64,000 bases of DNA from Owenia fusiformis (taxonomy: Eukaryota; Annelida; Polychaeta; Sabellida; Oweniidae): assembly GCA_903813345.2 (NCBI GenBank), contig CAIIXF020000001.1, positions 44,225,885 through 44,289,884 on the forward strand. Reading direction: 5' to 3'. The position numbers and the translations under genes were made by a program. Every line of letters begins with the position of its first letter. Position 1 is the first letter of the stretch. Below the pieces are notes generated by a model. That model did not search any database, was not told the DNA's origin, and saw only the letters and a program-made list of their open reading frames with translations. Shown piece by piece: positions 12,128 through 24,124 of the stretch.

Positions 12128-13436
12128 CAGTGGCGTAGGAACAATGTACGCCAAAACGCCAGTGCGTAGTGTTGAAAAGTGAGAATAAAAAAGACTTATT
12201 AATTTTCCTATGTTCTTTAGTCATATTGTCTCATTGTTCATAAATTGTAAAAGTAATCTCGAGCACACTAGCCTAAAGAAATGTTTTGTGGATACCATAT
12301 CATTATTGGTCTGTCTGGCAAATATCATTTAACAGATTGAATTCCCTTACCAACATCCTTTATTTCATGAAAATCGAGCCACTATTGACTATCTTATGAA
12401 TTTTAAAAGTAAAATACAATTTCGCCAAATATTCGTGAATCGCGTTCTCTTCACGAATTTTTTTTCTGCATGTTCCGTAATGCTTATGCAAACTATGGTA
12501 TCATATGATTATAATGATGAACCTCTTTAAAAGATGTATATTTTTTATTCTCCCCTACCCCAATTTTTCAATTTCACTACATCGATTTATAATCCGTTGC
12601 TATGCAAAATCATAGACAGAAATTATAGTTAAGTCAGCAATTATCTATTTTCTTACTAAATCACTAATTGTTATTAGTAGAACTTCTTGAAATATGAATG
12701 TTAAAGACAAAAACAACTTGAAAATGCTGATTATTCAATAACACGTTTCATTGATTTCAGTTCTAGAAAAGCGATTGCCTATTTTTTTTCATTTGAAAAA
12801 TAAAAGATTCTTGTTTTATAACATTTTTGGCACCCCCTAAGTCACGTTTACCTCGATTTGACCTTTGTTGCGGGGGTGTTTATTTGTTTCATTGATCACG
12901 AATGCGTTTCTTCATATCAATTGATCAAACTAGTTTCTTTAATCTGTACGTATTGTATTGCACGGTACACGATGGAATCAGACAATACTATATATCTAAA
13001 TTCAATTATTCGAAAATTATTAAAAAATCTCTTATTGTTTTGGAAATTGGTCGTCTCAATCGTTCGAGACATTAGCAAAGTGAGAATGATTTGTGTCGAG
13101 ATTTAAAAGATAGGCTTTCCAAGGTGATTTTAAATGATGAAAATCATTCGAACATTTTAAAGCACATTAAAAAGGTATCAGGGATTTAAAGCTTGCATAT
13201 AAAATCGAAACGCCAACCTATACGTATGACCAATCGCCCATATAAATGCATCGCTTAAGTATTTCCGTTCACATTTAGGTTGTGAAAAACATTGCAAGCT
13301 TAAAATCTCTTTTTTCATAAAATGACATTTTACGAGCATAAAATAGGCGTTTTGATATAGAATATTGACACAATTGTTTCATATTTTTGGGGGGATTTTT
13401 GGCGTAGTGTTGAATTTACACCTTCCTACGCCCCTG
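12128..13436 (+). mobile_element. 1.3 kb non-autonomous DNA transposon, copy 1
   Basis: The ends are CAGTGGCGTAGGAAC and, reverse-complemented, CAGGGGCGTAGGAAG, with CCATGT directly repeated on both sides (12122-12127, 13437-13442). An inverted copy lies at 17590-18901. The interior is AT-rich and has no transposase-like frame. The CAG...GGCGTAGG ends suggest a hAT-like element, but the duplication is shorter than the usual 8 bp. Confidence 0.7.
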
Positions 13437-14689
13437 CCATGTGACATGGATTTAGATGATGAAAGGAAAGACGGAAAGTTTTCATAACCCAGATTACTGA
13501 GATACACCACACGAAGGTAGTTTTCACCTTCTCTCACGTGCATGTTCTTGGAAACATGACATAACGATCTAACTCCATATTCGGATAGATGAAACCATGG
13601 GCTTTCAACTATGAAAGCCCATGATGAAACGCACTTCGATCCTACTAGTGACGTGTTACGTTAAAGCAGTCGGGCATCATGTTCTGTCATGTTTCATTCG
13701 AATTGATAGCGAGGAATAACTACTACTAATTTTAGATACACTAAACTACTGAAACTATGTACTGTGTCCTTGAAAACATTAACGAATTGGCCGGGTAGAG
13801 TAAACGGTACGGTAGGCGTATGGATCATGACTTTAGGCCTAAATCCATGGTGGATGACTGAGTTATTAACATTTGTTTGTGTTACGTTTTTGACTCACCC
13901 TGTTTAACAACTATTGCCCAATTTATACATTAATACAGAAGTCCATCTTAAAATACTATTGCATCTTGAATAAATGAATCAACATATTTAATACATTTGT
14001 TTGAACAATCAGCGATCCTAGTAATGTTCAAGATTTTCGAGACAAAGTAAACTACAAGATACATATTAATAACTCTTTATAATCAGTTAGAGGCAATTTT
14101 GCTACTAATTTGATCGCATTCCGTTTTTGTTCCAAAATATCCTTACGTTTATCATACATGTCATAATGAGAGCAAAACATCAACGTTATTCAGTGATCAT
14201 GCAAGATTATTTACGCATGGTATCATGTATGAACAAATGATCATACTCCAGTGTTTCTATGTCATGTAATAAGCCAGATCTAGTTCAAATAATATCAAAG
14301 CATAATTTCAACTATAAAATAGTTTAATTCAATGAAAACTAATAATATCGAAATCGACACTTTCCGTTTAAATGCGAAGGTAAGAACAGTAACTTTCGCT
14401 TGATACTGAACAATGATTATCGAAGTTCTTCCGCCAACACAAGGATGACTGAACTTGAAATCCATCAAAACACTAATTTAAATTTATTTTCTTCTTACTC
14501 ACAATGTAACTATTCCATGTATTCTCAATCGAATCCCAAATTATTACCATTTCTTCATACAGCCGCAATTACTTTCGATAATTCCAGCGACCGTTGGTCG
14601 GACAAATTGAATGGAGGGGGAGCAGGCGATTTCAGCTAGAAAATTCAACAAATTAGAAACATTTCTTTTTTCAGGAGAAAGTTTACTAT
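13437..14689. other. Intergenic stretch without a supported gene
   Basis: It holds a perfect 12-bp hairpin (CATGGGCTTTCA/TGAAAGCCCATG near 13595-13622). A segment near 14600-14640 resembles the reverse complement of about 18955-19010. The 79-aa open frame at 14400-14639 has no recognisable family and is probably chance. Confidence 0.4.
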
Positions 14690-15192
14690 TAATTGATTGA
14701 ATTGATAAATGATGAATTTTTGAAAATCGTCATTCCCATGTAATCCAATGGGAAATGGAGGGTTCGGGGCAAATCAGAAATCAGGATATCTTTTCAGTAA
14801 AAGATTCAGCAAAAAATATTTTTATATAGAAAATTGAATTGTCTAACTTTTTTGAACACTAAGTGTTTAGTTTATTTGATGAATATTAAAGTTACAGCGC
14901 TTCAAAGTCATTTTTGAAAATAATTTTTCGCCTCCTGTGTTATTTCAATGGGAGAGGTTTTTTGAAAAACAATTTTGACTTTAAAGCCCTATAACTTTGT
15001 TGAACCTGAAGAAACATATCAATTTTTTGTTAAATAAAGTTAGCAAATTCAATTGCCTGCCTAACTCGTATTTTTTTGCAAGGACTCGGATGGATGGATA
15101 TTCTGTCATATGACTTGCGGCAAACCTACCATTTCTCATTGGTTAACATGGGAATGTCGATTTTCAAAAATTCATCAAATTTATCATCAATT
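14690..15192. mobile_element. Inverted-repeat element about 500 bp long
   Basis: Arms 14706-14757 and 15129-15180 are inverted copies with few mismatches (shared GAATTTTTGAAAATCG and CATGGGAATG in opposite orientation). The interior carries no reading frame. This is a MITE-like foldback; the outer boundary is approximate. Confidence 0.6.
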
Positions 15193-15293
15193 TTCGACCT
15201 ATTGTAATTGAGGAAAAAATTGAGAAAATTTGGAGGTATTGGAATTAAAGTCAAATTACGTTTCCATCAATAGTATAAGTATTTTCATCGCAG

Positions 15294-15960
15294 GTTGAGT
15301 AAATAAAAATTCAAAGGTAAAGAGGCTTTAACACGTAGTTCAATGGGGGAAAAAAGGTTGCCAAACTAATGGAGGGGAGTGTAAGTTATTTCATCGCCGG
15401 TTAAGTACAGTAAATAAAAATTCAAACGTAAAGAGGCTTTAACACGTAGCTCAATGGGGGAGCTAAGGTGGACTTATGGAGAGGAGTGTAAATATGTTAG
15501 ATCTTCTAGAATTATTTTTGAATCGATGCTTCTGAGAAAAACAAAGTCAAAATCTTTTTCAACTTGCTTCAAATTGACCAATTTTCTCAAAATCATCTAC
15601 AAGCTGAAGTTCTTAGAAGTTCAAATATGACTTTAGATTTGAGATTTGATCTGCAATGACCTTCTCAAGGTAAAAAGGTCGAAAAGATATTTTTCAACTT
15701 CAAATTGACCCAATTTTGTTAAAAATCATCGATATGCTTTTTAGGAAAACAAGGTCAAAAAGTATTTTTAACTTGCTTCAAATTTTTATATAAATTATCA
15801 TCTAAGAACCTTAAATCTGACTTTAGATTTGAGATTTTACCTTCAATAACTTTCTCAAAAAGGTCTTTTTCAACTTGCTTTAAATTCACCTGTTTTTTAA
15901 ATCATCTACAAGTTCTCAGAACTTCAAATCCGACTTTATATTTCTGATTTGAGCAAATAA
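15294..15960. repeat. Two sets of tandem repeats
   Basis: 15294-15497 holds two units of about 105 bp sharing AAAGAGGCTTTAACACGTAG. From about 15535 to 15960 longer diverged units recur three times, each with TTTTCAACTTGCTT-like and GACTTTAGATTTGAGATTT-like blocks. No coding signal. Confidence 0.65.
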
Positions 15961-16274
15961 GTGGTAACATTTTGTCATGTTAAATGCCTTGTTGTTTTTA
16001 ACTTACTGTAAACTACTTAAAGATATGCTAAACAGATAAGTAGGTCAGTATTACATAATCATAAGTGAAAATACAATAGGTCATAATGTACTAAAACCTG
16101 CTTGAAACTGAAAAACATTGCATGCTCTATTCCACTATTTGGAGGCTTTTGAAATTCACAGTAACAATAGATGCCTGTATATAATCATTGCATAGAAAAC
16201 ACTTCATTTAGTGTTTATCAGATGTATTGAGTTGACCAAAATACTCACTGGACTACATACTGGCACCCTTACAT

Positions 16275-16300
16275 ACAGGGTGGTCCAAAAAAGTGAACTT
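16275..16300. mobile_element. Single transposon end
   Basis: TACAGGGTGGTCCAAAAAAG is a typical Tc1/mariner-like terminal repeat with its TA. No inverted partner was found within the following few kilobases. Confidence 0.4.
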
Positions 16301-16599
16301 GCAAAAGGCTATATTTTCCTTCATACATGCATGCATTTATTAGCCCATATCACCACATCTTGTGGAGAAAGATCTAAAATTTGATGCCATAATTTATTCG
16401 CGGCCTTGAATTTTGAAGAAATTACAAGATTACAAAAACATGCCTTAAATTAGATATTGTGCAAAACTTTACAAATGTGATGCATGGAAATTGTTGAAAC
16501 ATATTGGATGATCTTAATAGAATGGGACATTATTTGCGCAGAAAACACATTTCACATTTTCATTGACCACTTTGAAGCAGTTTTAACCATTCAACAGGT

Positions 16600-16740
16600 A
16601 CGGATTATCATAAACATTCGTGGATTACAATAAACATTCGTGGATTGTCAACCATTTGTGGATTATCATCAAACATTATTGAATACGAACATTATAGGAT
16701 TACTACGAACATTATTGGATTATAACAAACATTGGAGAAC
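16600..16740. repeat. Minisatellite with units of about 25-30 bp
   Basis: A loosely conserved unit (GGATTATMATAAACATTCGT and variants) recurs five or six times. No reading frame crosses it. Confidence 0.7.
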
Positions 16741-17589
16741 TAACGTTTCGTGATCTGGAACATTCTCAAGGATCATCAAGGATATTTACCAACATCGAGA
16801 GACAATTAGGGGTATCGCCAATTGAACTTAAGTATTACATTATATTTTATATATTATTGTTATATCATTTAGTTTTTCAAAAATATAGTACTGTACATTG
16901 TTATATTTTAATTGCTTTTTTTACTTTCTGTTATTTTCGAACGTAACACGAGTGATTATTTAGTGTCAAGTTTTGTCTCTAGTGACAGCATGTTACTGAA
17001 TATCTCAACAAGTGATCTAAACTACAGCAGCTCAAATAAGCATACCGAAATATTATAATTCAGTTTGATTCAGAGAAGGGGATTATACAGTAAGGGATTA
17101 ACAATTTATTTATTATCTTACAATTTAACTCAATTCGTGAATTTGAAGATCTACTGCTATATTGTTTAATATGCATTATAATAGATCGATTTGATTTGAT
17201 GGTAAGAACTATTGTCCTTTTCCCATTGAGCTCCATTATAAAAAATGGAATTTTCAAACTTAATATTTTAAAATTGTACGTGGTGAAAAGTTGCATATTG
17301 AGTAGTTAGTTAATGTTAAAATTCAAAACAAAAAGGAAAAAACAATGCCACGGAGTCTCATTAGCATTTCTTAAAAAGCCAGCGATGGCATTAGTTTTGT
17401 GATGATACCGTCACTTATAAGTATTTGGTACAGGTCGTGTGGGCATTGTTTCTTGATTTGTAGCAATAACATTGACTTTTGCACGTTGGTAACGACACCT
17501 TATAATACATCACATATTTTAGAAGCGTATCCTCAAGGAAAACGTAACATATTACCTTGCCATACCGTGCGCTTTTTCGATTAGTAATG
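16741..17589. other. AT-rich intergenic stretch without a supported gene
   Basis: Only short open frames are present on either strand, with no recognisable domain, no splice-phase support and no repeat structure that I could see. Confidence 0.4.
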
Positions 17590-18901
17590 CAGGGGCGTAG
17601 GAAGGTGTAAATTCAACACTACGCCAAAAATCCCGCCAAAAATATGAAACAATATCAATATTCTAAATCAAAACGCCTACTTTATGCTCGTAAAACGTCA
17701 TTTTATGGTAACAGAGATTTTAAGCTTGCAATGTTTTTCCCAACCTAAATGTGAACGGAAATACTTAAGCAATGCATTTGTATGGGCGGTTGGTCATACG
17801 TATATTTTGGCGTTTCGATTTTATATGCAAGCTTTAAATCCCTGATACCTTTTTAATGTGCTTTAAAATGTTCGATGATTTTCATCATTTAAAATCACCT
17901 TGGAAAGCCTATCTTTTAAATCTCCACACAAATCATTATCACTTTGCTAATGTCTCGAACGATTGAGACGACCAATTTTCAAATAACAATGAGAGATTTT
18001 TTCTAAATTGAATTTAGATATATAGTATTGTCTTGATTCCATCGTGCACCGTGCAATACAATACGTACAGATTAAAGAAACTAGATTGATCAATTGATAT
18101 AAAGAAACGCATTCTTGATCAATTAAACAAATAAACACCCCCACCACAAAGGTCAAATCGAGGTCAATGTGACTTAGGGGGTGCCAAAAATGTTATAAAA
18201 CAAGAATCTATTATTTTTCAAATGAAAAAAACTAGGTAATCGCTTTTCTAGAACTGAAATCAATGGAACGTGTAATTGAATAATCAGCATTTTCAAGATG
18301 TTTTTGTCTTTGACATTCATATTTCAAGAAGTACTACCAATAACATTTAGTGATTTAGTAAGAAAATAGATAATTGTTGACTTAACTATAATTTATGTCT
18401 ATGATTTTGCCTAGCAACGGAATATTTAAATCGATGTAGTGAAATTGAAAAATCGGGGTAGGGGATAATAAAAAATATACATCTAAATTTAAAGAGGTTC
18501 ATCATTATAATTAAATGATACCATAGTTTGCATAAGCATTACGGAACATGCAGAAAAAATTCAAAGGTATTCATCAGTAGTTTTTGAAAAAAACAGTTTC
18601 TCTCTCAAATTCGTGAAGAGAACGCGATTCACGAATATTTGGCGAAATTGTATTTTACTTTTAAAATTCATAAGACAGTCAATAGTGGCTCGATTTTCAT
18701 GAAATAAAGCATGTTGGTAAGGGAATTCCATCTGGTAAATGATATTTGCCAGACAGACCAATTATAATATGGTATCCACAAAACATTTCTTTAGGCTAGT
18801 GTGCTCAAGATTACTTGCACAATTTATGAACAATGAGAAAATATGACTAAAGAACTCACTTTTCAACACTACACTTGGCGTACATTGTTCCTACGCCACT
18901 G
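17590..18901 (-). mobile_element. 1.3 kb non-autonomous DNA transposon, copy 2 (inverted)
   Basis: This is the reverse-complement copy of 12128-13436 over its full length, with ends CAGGGGCGTAGGAAG and CCTACGCCACTG. It is flanked by a 7-bp direct repeat AGTAATG (17583-17589 and 18902-18908). The two copies differ by scattered substitutions and small indels. Separate target duplications show two independent insertions rather than one inverted duplication. Confidence 0.75.
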
Positions 18902-19040
18902 AGTAATGCACTAGTAATCTTTCTCTAGAAAAAATAATTCTTCCAGATTCGTTATATTTTCTAGCCGAAATCGCCTGCTAACTTCTCCGTTCATTTTGTC
19001 CGATCCTCCGACGTGACCTTGAAAAACAATCACGGTAAAC

Positions 19041-19282
19041 CAGGCCCGTAGCCGGGGGGGGGGGGGGGTCGGAGGGGGCCAGAAATTCTTTAAAAATCAT
19101 GCAGTTTTTGACCATTTTGAGCACTTTTCGTATGATTATTTGCCAAAAACTGAAAAGCTCACCCCCCCCCCCTTGGCAAAAGCTCCCCATTGGCAAGGGC
19201 TTTCAATTAGATTCTAATTGAAAGCCCATGCCCTTGGTAAAACCGCTCCCCCACCCCCAAGTAAATCCTGGCTACGGGCCTG
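19041..19282. mobile_element. hAT-like MITE with CAGGCCCGTAGCC ends
   Basis: The inverted ends CAGGCCCGTAGCCGGG and CCTGGCTACGGGCCTG bound 242 bp rich in long G and C runs. A palindrome (GGGCTTTCAATTAGA and its complement) lies near 19198-19229. A related copy is at 41351-41492. Confidence 0.7.
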
Positions 19283-20179
19283 TGAACGAAGAAGACGTGA
19301 GATACACTGAATAAAATCTTACATGGTCAACGAGTACAGCATTGTTTATAAAACTTACGATCGTCAGGGAAACGATGTACGGAATGTGACGTCGGTGTTC
19401 ATGAAATATGACGTAATAACTCGTCAAGGCAACCGGGGATTTGTTATTTTTAACAATGGGAGACAGACATAGAACAATGGAGCAATAGATACACAATGGA
19501 GTTTCCATTCCAGGTGATTTTATTCCAAGGTTCCATGAAGATTACGTGTATTTGACTCAATTTTTATGCATGCCCCCATGGCTTTGGACCCAAAGAAACT
19601 GGCCAACAGAAATGCACCTTAAACTTTTTCTGGGAGATTTGGTTGGCCTAACAAGTCAAACCTACATGATGTAGGCTAAGCTTAGATCTTATCTCCCTCA
19701 CTCTGTAGGCTAAGAATGGACCAAATCAAAACTGAAAAAATTCCAATGAAAAAAATAATGCCATGGCACAAGACAATAGTTTGAACGACATATTGAAAGC
19801 TACATTTGAAGCTGGTAGTTATTGGAAATGTCAGTGCATCACCTGGTATCTTATAAACATCAAATGTACTTACAAGAAATGATAAAACAACAGTTTGAAT
19901 GCTATTTTTGATCTGCATCTTTACTGCCACGTTCCTTTACTACAGGAAGGAGCATAACGTAAAATATTTTCACAAATTTACGTTTGGTTCTCCAGTTGCA
20001 AATATACAAGGACTTTGCACGTCCATCAAACAATCTTTAATATGTTTGGTAGTAGAACTTCCGTGTTTGAACAATTATGATTCGTGAAGGAATTCTCTAC
20101 CTTTAGAAAATAATTTTTGATTGCTCGATCATGAAATTTAGGTTCATCGAGTAGTTCTGTACTTATGTGACCTACTTTA
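19283..20179. other. Intergenic, upstream of the ADP/ATP carrier
   Basis: 19440-19530 is the inverted counterpart of 11035-11110. Otherwise only short unsupported open frames are seen. Confidence 0.35.
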
Positions 20180-20255
20180 TTACGTCACAAGTGGTCTGCT
20201 AGATAAACTCTCCTTCAAATCGACTTCGTTTGTCCTGCTACACCACATTTGCAAA
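20180..20255 (+). promoter_or_regulatory. Possible non-coding first exon of the ADP/ATP carrier
   Basis: The carrier's start codon follows an acceptor (TTTTGCAG|ATG at 21245), so an upstream 5'-UTR exon is expected. A strong donor (GCAAA|GTAAGT at 20256) ends a more GC-balanced stretch here. The 5' end is a guess. Confidence 0.35.
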
Positions 20256-21244
20256 GTAAGTACTTAAAACTACAAAGATGACCTGAATATTATGTCTAGT
20301 ACATCAGATATTACCAGTTCCAGAGTATATAATTGAATAGATGGGATAGATGGTCGTACAATGTACAGTGAACAGACATATGTGTAAGCTTACGAAAGTG
20401 AAACTGAAACTGTGTCAAGTGTTGATTTGTTTACTTTTGTTTGCATTGTTGCTACACATGGCAACATTTACTCAACATTAATTCAATACAAAAAATGCTT
20501 TCTGCATGTTGATTTATTGAACTGACCCTAAATAACCCCCCCCCCAAAAAAAACATGATGTAGGACAGAGACATAAAACAGTTTTATATGTCTCTGTGTA
20601 TAATGCAAATTTATATTCGTTTGAGCGAAGCGATTTAAGAATATAAATACTTTCTATATATGTGCAGTGAAGTGAAGAAAAGGCATGAATCATGTTTTGG
20701 TGATGTAGCATGCTGTTCGAGTTGAGCAACGATTTTTGTGTGTTAGGCCTTGTTTAGTGAGTGAGTTTTATGAATAGAGAAGTCATTCTGGGCTTGGTCG
20801 CCGAACAGTCAACTCCAAAAACGATATCAATCAAAACAATTGTAAACATCTTGTCACATGTACACATATACTAGTATTTACAAATAAAGGGTAGCGACCA
20901 CAAGCCAAAGCTTGATCTAAATTAAACGAGTGTTGTGTTGTGTTGTGTAACATGCCGCGTACGTAACGTAACGTACAGAATAGAACTTCTGATAAGCTCA
21001 GTAAACTTAATAAATGTGCAAGGCTACAACAGACAATTCAGATGTAAGAATTGACTTTTTCAATAAAATTCAGAACTCATACCAATAAATGACAGCTGTT
21101 CACCAATTTCACAAGTTGAGTTCCCCTGCCCAACATTGGTTTTATAATATTTGTGGGCATTTGACATCATTCTTAAGCTGGAACGATATCCCTTCAACAT
21201 TTGAGTACAATGACCATTGTGCTATTATTTGTTTGATTTTGCAG

Positions 21245-23659
21245 ATGGGCAAACAACAACTGTCTTTTATTGAGAACTTTGGTCTCAGTGGAATAGCTGC
21301 AGGTGTCTCGAAAACTGCTGCTGCTCCAATTGAGCGTGTCAAGCTACTTGTACAGAATCAAGATGAGATGATCAAATCAGGACGTCTTGCAAAGCCCTAC
21401 AATGGTGTTATTGACTGCACAGTACGCACATTCAAAACTGAAGGTAAGAAGTAGTTGAACGAGACAGACACCCCTTTATAGGAATAAGTGATTTCTTCGG
21501 GGGTTTTAACGATATCCATTATGGATGACCAAAATTAGCCGAAAGCAATGGATTGCATGAGTTTTACCTATGGGAAAATAACATGGGAAGTATTGTTTTC
21601 CACTTTATCTAAGAGGAATCACTATTCCTTTAAAGGGGTTAACTGTGTGTCAAAACACAACATACTGATGCAAGAAAAATTAAATAAATGGAAGGAGTTG
21701 AAAATCAGGAAAAAACATTTGGGTGGGTTGTTTGCATCTTCCCCATCTCAAAGTCGAAATTATTTTATCATCTCTAGGAGTGCTTTTTTGGAGGTAATGC
21801 ATTGGTCTAACATATATGCACCTGTTTGAATCCTCAGAAAATAGCCAAAATCTAACATATGACTGTCTGAAATCTGTTGCGATACTTTCCCTGCTCCTTT
21901 GCCAAACAAGAGTATCAAAATTCCGAAACTAAAAAAAATGAATAGTCTACCAAATTAATGACAATCACAGCAGTCGGAGTTTGTTGTTGCTATCTTATTT
22001 CCGTGTTATAAGGACTGACCTAACAGTATTCCCATGATAAATAGTAAAAATACTTAGTAAATACATTTGTACCCATTTTGTATGCTTATAGGTATCCTTC
22101 CATTTTGGCGTGGCAACTTAGCTAATGTTATCAGATATTTTCCTACACAAGCCCTGAACTTTGCCTTCAAGGATCAAATTAAAGCTGCTTTTAAAGCCAG
22201 CAATCAGGACAGTCATGCAGTAAAGTTTTCCAAGAATATTGCATCCGGTGGTGTAGCAGGAGCTATGTCTCTGTGCTTTGTTTACTCCCTGGACTATGCT
22301 AGAACAAGGTAATTATGATTAATTATAATTTCAAATATGAATTCATGGAATGAAGATGGCAAACTCTCAGACTTATTTTTATGATGAATGATCTTGATGA
22401 CCTTGGATTTCCAAATTAAAGGGGTACCAGAATAAAACAGTTTACAGTAATCACCAAAGCTGTTTGATTTTTACAGGCCTGTCAACTGTCCCGCAATTTG
22501 CGTATTTGTCACGCATTTGCTGAAGTCACGCCAGTTTTTTTTTGCGTGACAGAAAATGTCACGCAAATACGCATTTTACCTGGTAATTGTCAAACAAAAA
22601 TATTTCCGCGAAAAATTTGAGGTGTTCAAAATTTGGCAAGATGCTATATAAAATTTAAACCAAGGTGTTCAAAATTTGGATCAAGGTGTTCAGATTTGGA
22701 CCAAGGTGTCCCCATTTTGAGGGGAGGTGTTCAACATTTCCAAGTCACTCATGTTAGGTGTTCCCAAGCTGACAGGCCTGTTTTTAGAATTGTAATTTCA
22801 AATGTCCCGCTTGCTTCCTTATTTACTCCTTTAAATTTTAGGTTGGCAAATGACTCCAAGGGATGTGCTAAAAGTGGTGGTCAACGTCAATTCAATGGTC
22901 TCATTGATGTATACAAGAAGACACTGAAGTCTGATGGCATCGTTGGACTCTACAGAGGTTTTGTCATTTCTTGCGTTGGAATTGTTGTGTACCGCGGTTG
23001 CTATTTTGGTTTCTATGACACCCTGAAACCAATTATGCTCGGAGACGATGCTAATGTGTTTATGTCATTTGTCTTGGGTTACTTTGTGACTATTACATCT
23101 GGTATTATCTCCTACCCTATTGACACAATACGTAGACGTATGATGATGACATCTGGAGAGGCAGTCAAGTACAAGGGATCCATAGATTGTGCCAAAACTG
23201 TTATCCAAAGTGAGGGTTTCATGTCCCTCATGAAAGGAGCAGGTAATTAGCCTTATAGTTTGGGAGATCAGCATTTGTGCATGTTTTTCCGCACACACCT
23301 AAATCTCTAACTAGTGCTTTTCAGATCAGTAAAAATTTTATAGTCAAAGCATTGTTGACCTAGGTGCCAGTAGTCATAAGTTATCAGTTTCACCATAAGG
23401 TACATTAGGGTCAGAAAACATTAGATTTACGGGATCAATTTTCATCCTATCCTTTTAGAGTTTCATGATACCATTTAAAAAAATGTGTTTTGTAAATTAA
23501 AAGAAATTTGATAAAAAAGAATTGATGTAAAAACACACTTTAAAATTGATGTTTTGTCTACTTGCAGGTGCCAACATATTGAGAGGTGTAGCTGGTGCTG
23601 GTGTCTTGGCTGGATTTGATGCCTTCAAACAAGCATATATTAGAATGAAAAATCAATAA
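21245..23659 (+). CDS. Mitochondrial ADP/ATP carrier, fungal/plant-like type
   Basis: This inner-membrane carrier exchanges cytosolic ADP for matrix ATP. Exons 21245-21443, 22092-22308, 22842-23242 and 23568-23659 splice in phase to 302 aa, normal for the family. Three carrier repeats are visible, with signatures PIERVK, SLDYAR and PIDTIR, and the diagnostic RRRMMM of ADP/ATP carriers. Unusually for an animal it has NQDEMIK after the first signature, SLDYARTR where animal carriers usually have PLDFARTR, and [17 protein letters not shown]. These features are familiar from yeast AAC and related non-animal carriers. The poly(A) signals AATAAA are at 23846 and 23863. The gene is tail-to-tail with SEM1. 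Intron 2 carries a small transposon (22474-22780). Confidence 0.93.
22474..22780. mobile_element. Small hAT-like element in intron 2 of the carrier
   Basis: The ends are CAGGCCTGTCA in inverted orientation, flanked by TTTTTA on both sides (22468-22473, 22781-22786). The interior has a CACGCAAATACGC-type inverted pair and four loose repeats of GGTGTTCAAAATTTGGA. Confidence 0.7.
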
Positions 23660-23845
23660 TACCTTGAAAGTAACATTTCAGTAAAATAACATAATCTACT
23701 CAGACATTCCTTACTCAAAAACTCTTACATTGATATTTAGAAAATGCTCAAGTTTATATTTCAGATATTTTTTACAGATTTTACACCTAATAGGGCTATA
23801 GCATTACAATATTAATTGAAATCTTTATATCTATTTATTTTGAGA

Positions 23846-23868
23846 AATAAACTCATTAACTCAATAAA
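23846..23868 (+). terminator. Poly(A) signals of the ADP/ATP carrier
   Basis: Two AATAAA hexamers at 23846 and 23863 lie about 190-205 bp after the stop codon, before the opposing SEM1 gene. Confidence 0.6.
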
Positions 23869-24124
23869 TGTTTTAATTGTCCATTCTTAACTGACATACT
23901 GTCTTTTGGTTCAAACAATGTTGACAGTGTTTGTGATAGTGTTCTGTTCATCATTTAAATGTAGATTGTGTTGAACAGGAACGTTAAATTATCTTTACAC
24001 AATGAAAGCCATTTTCCCTTCACACTGTCTTGTCAATAATACAATATATAACATCTGGTCCATATTGTTCCAGTTATTTATGTACATATGTTGTTTGTGC
24101 TATAATATCCTGCCAACATTCTTG

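Noticed and set aside
12858-18156. Conserved gene suggested by similar frames at 12858-13106 (plus) and 17947-18156 (minus)
   Set aside because: The similarity is due to two copies of a non-autonomous transposon; the frames are interrupted differently and have no domain.
21089-21244. N-terminal extension of the ADP/ATP carrier
   Set aside because: A polypyrimidine tract and AG directly precede the ATG at 21245, and the family starts there.
22633-23250. 205-codon frame running into carrier exon 3
   Set aside because: The first 70 codons are transposon sequence upstream of a clear acceptor at 22841; the real exon begins at 22842.
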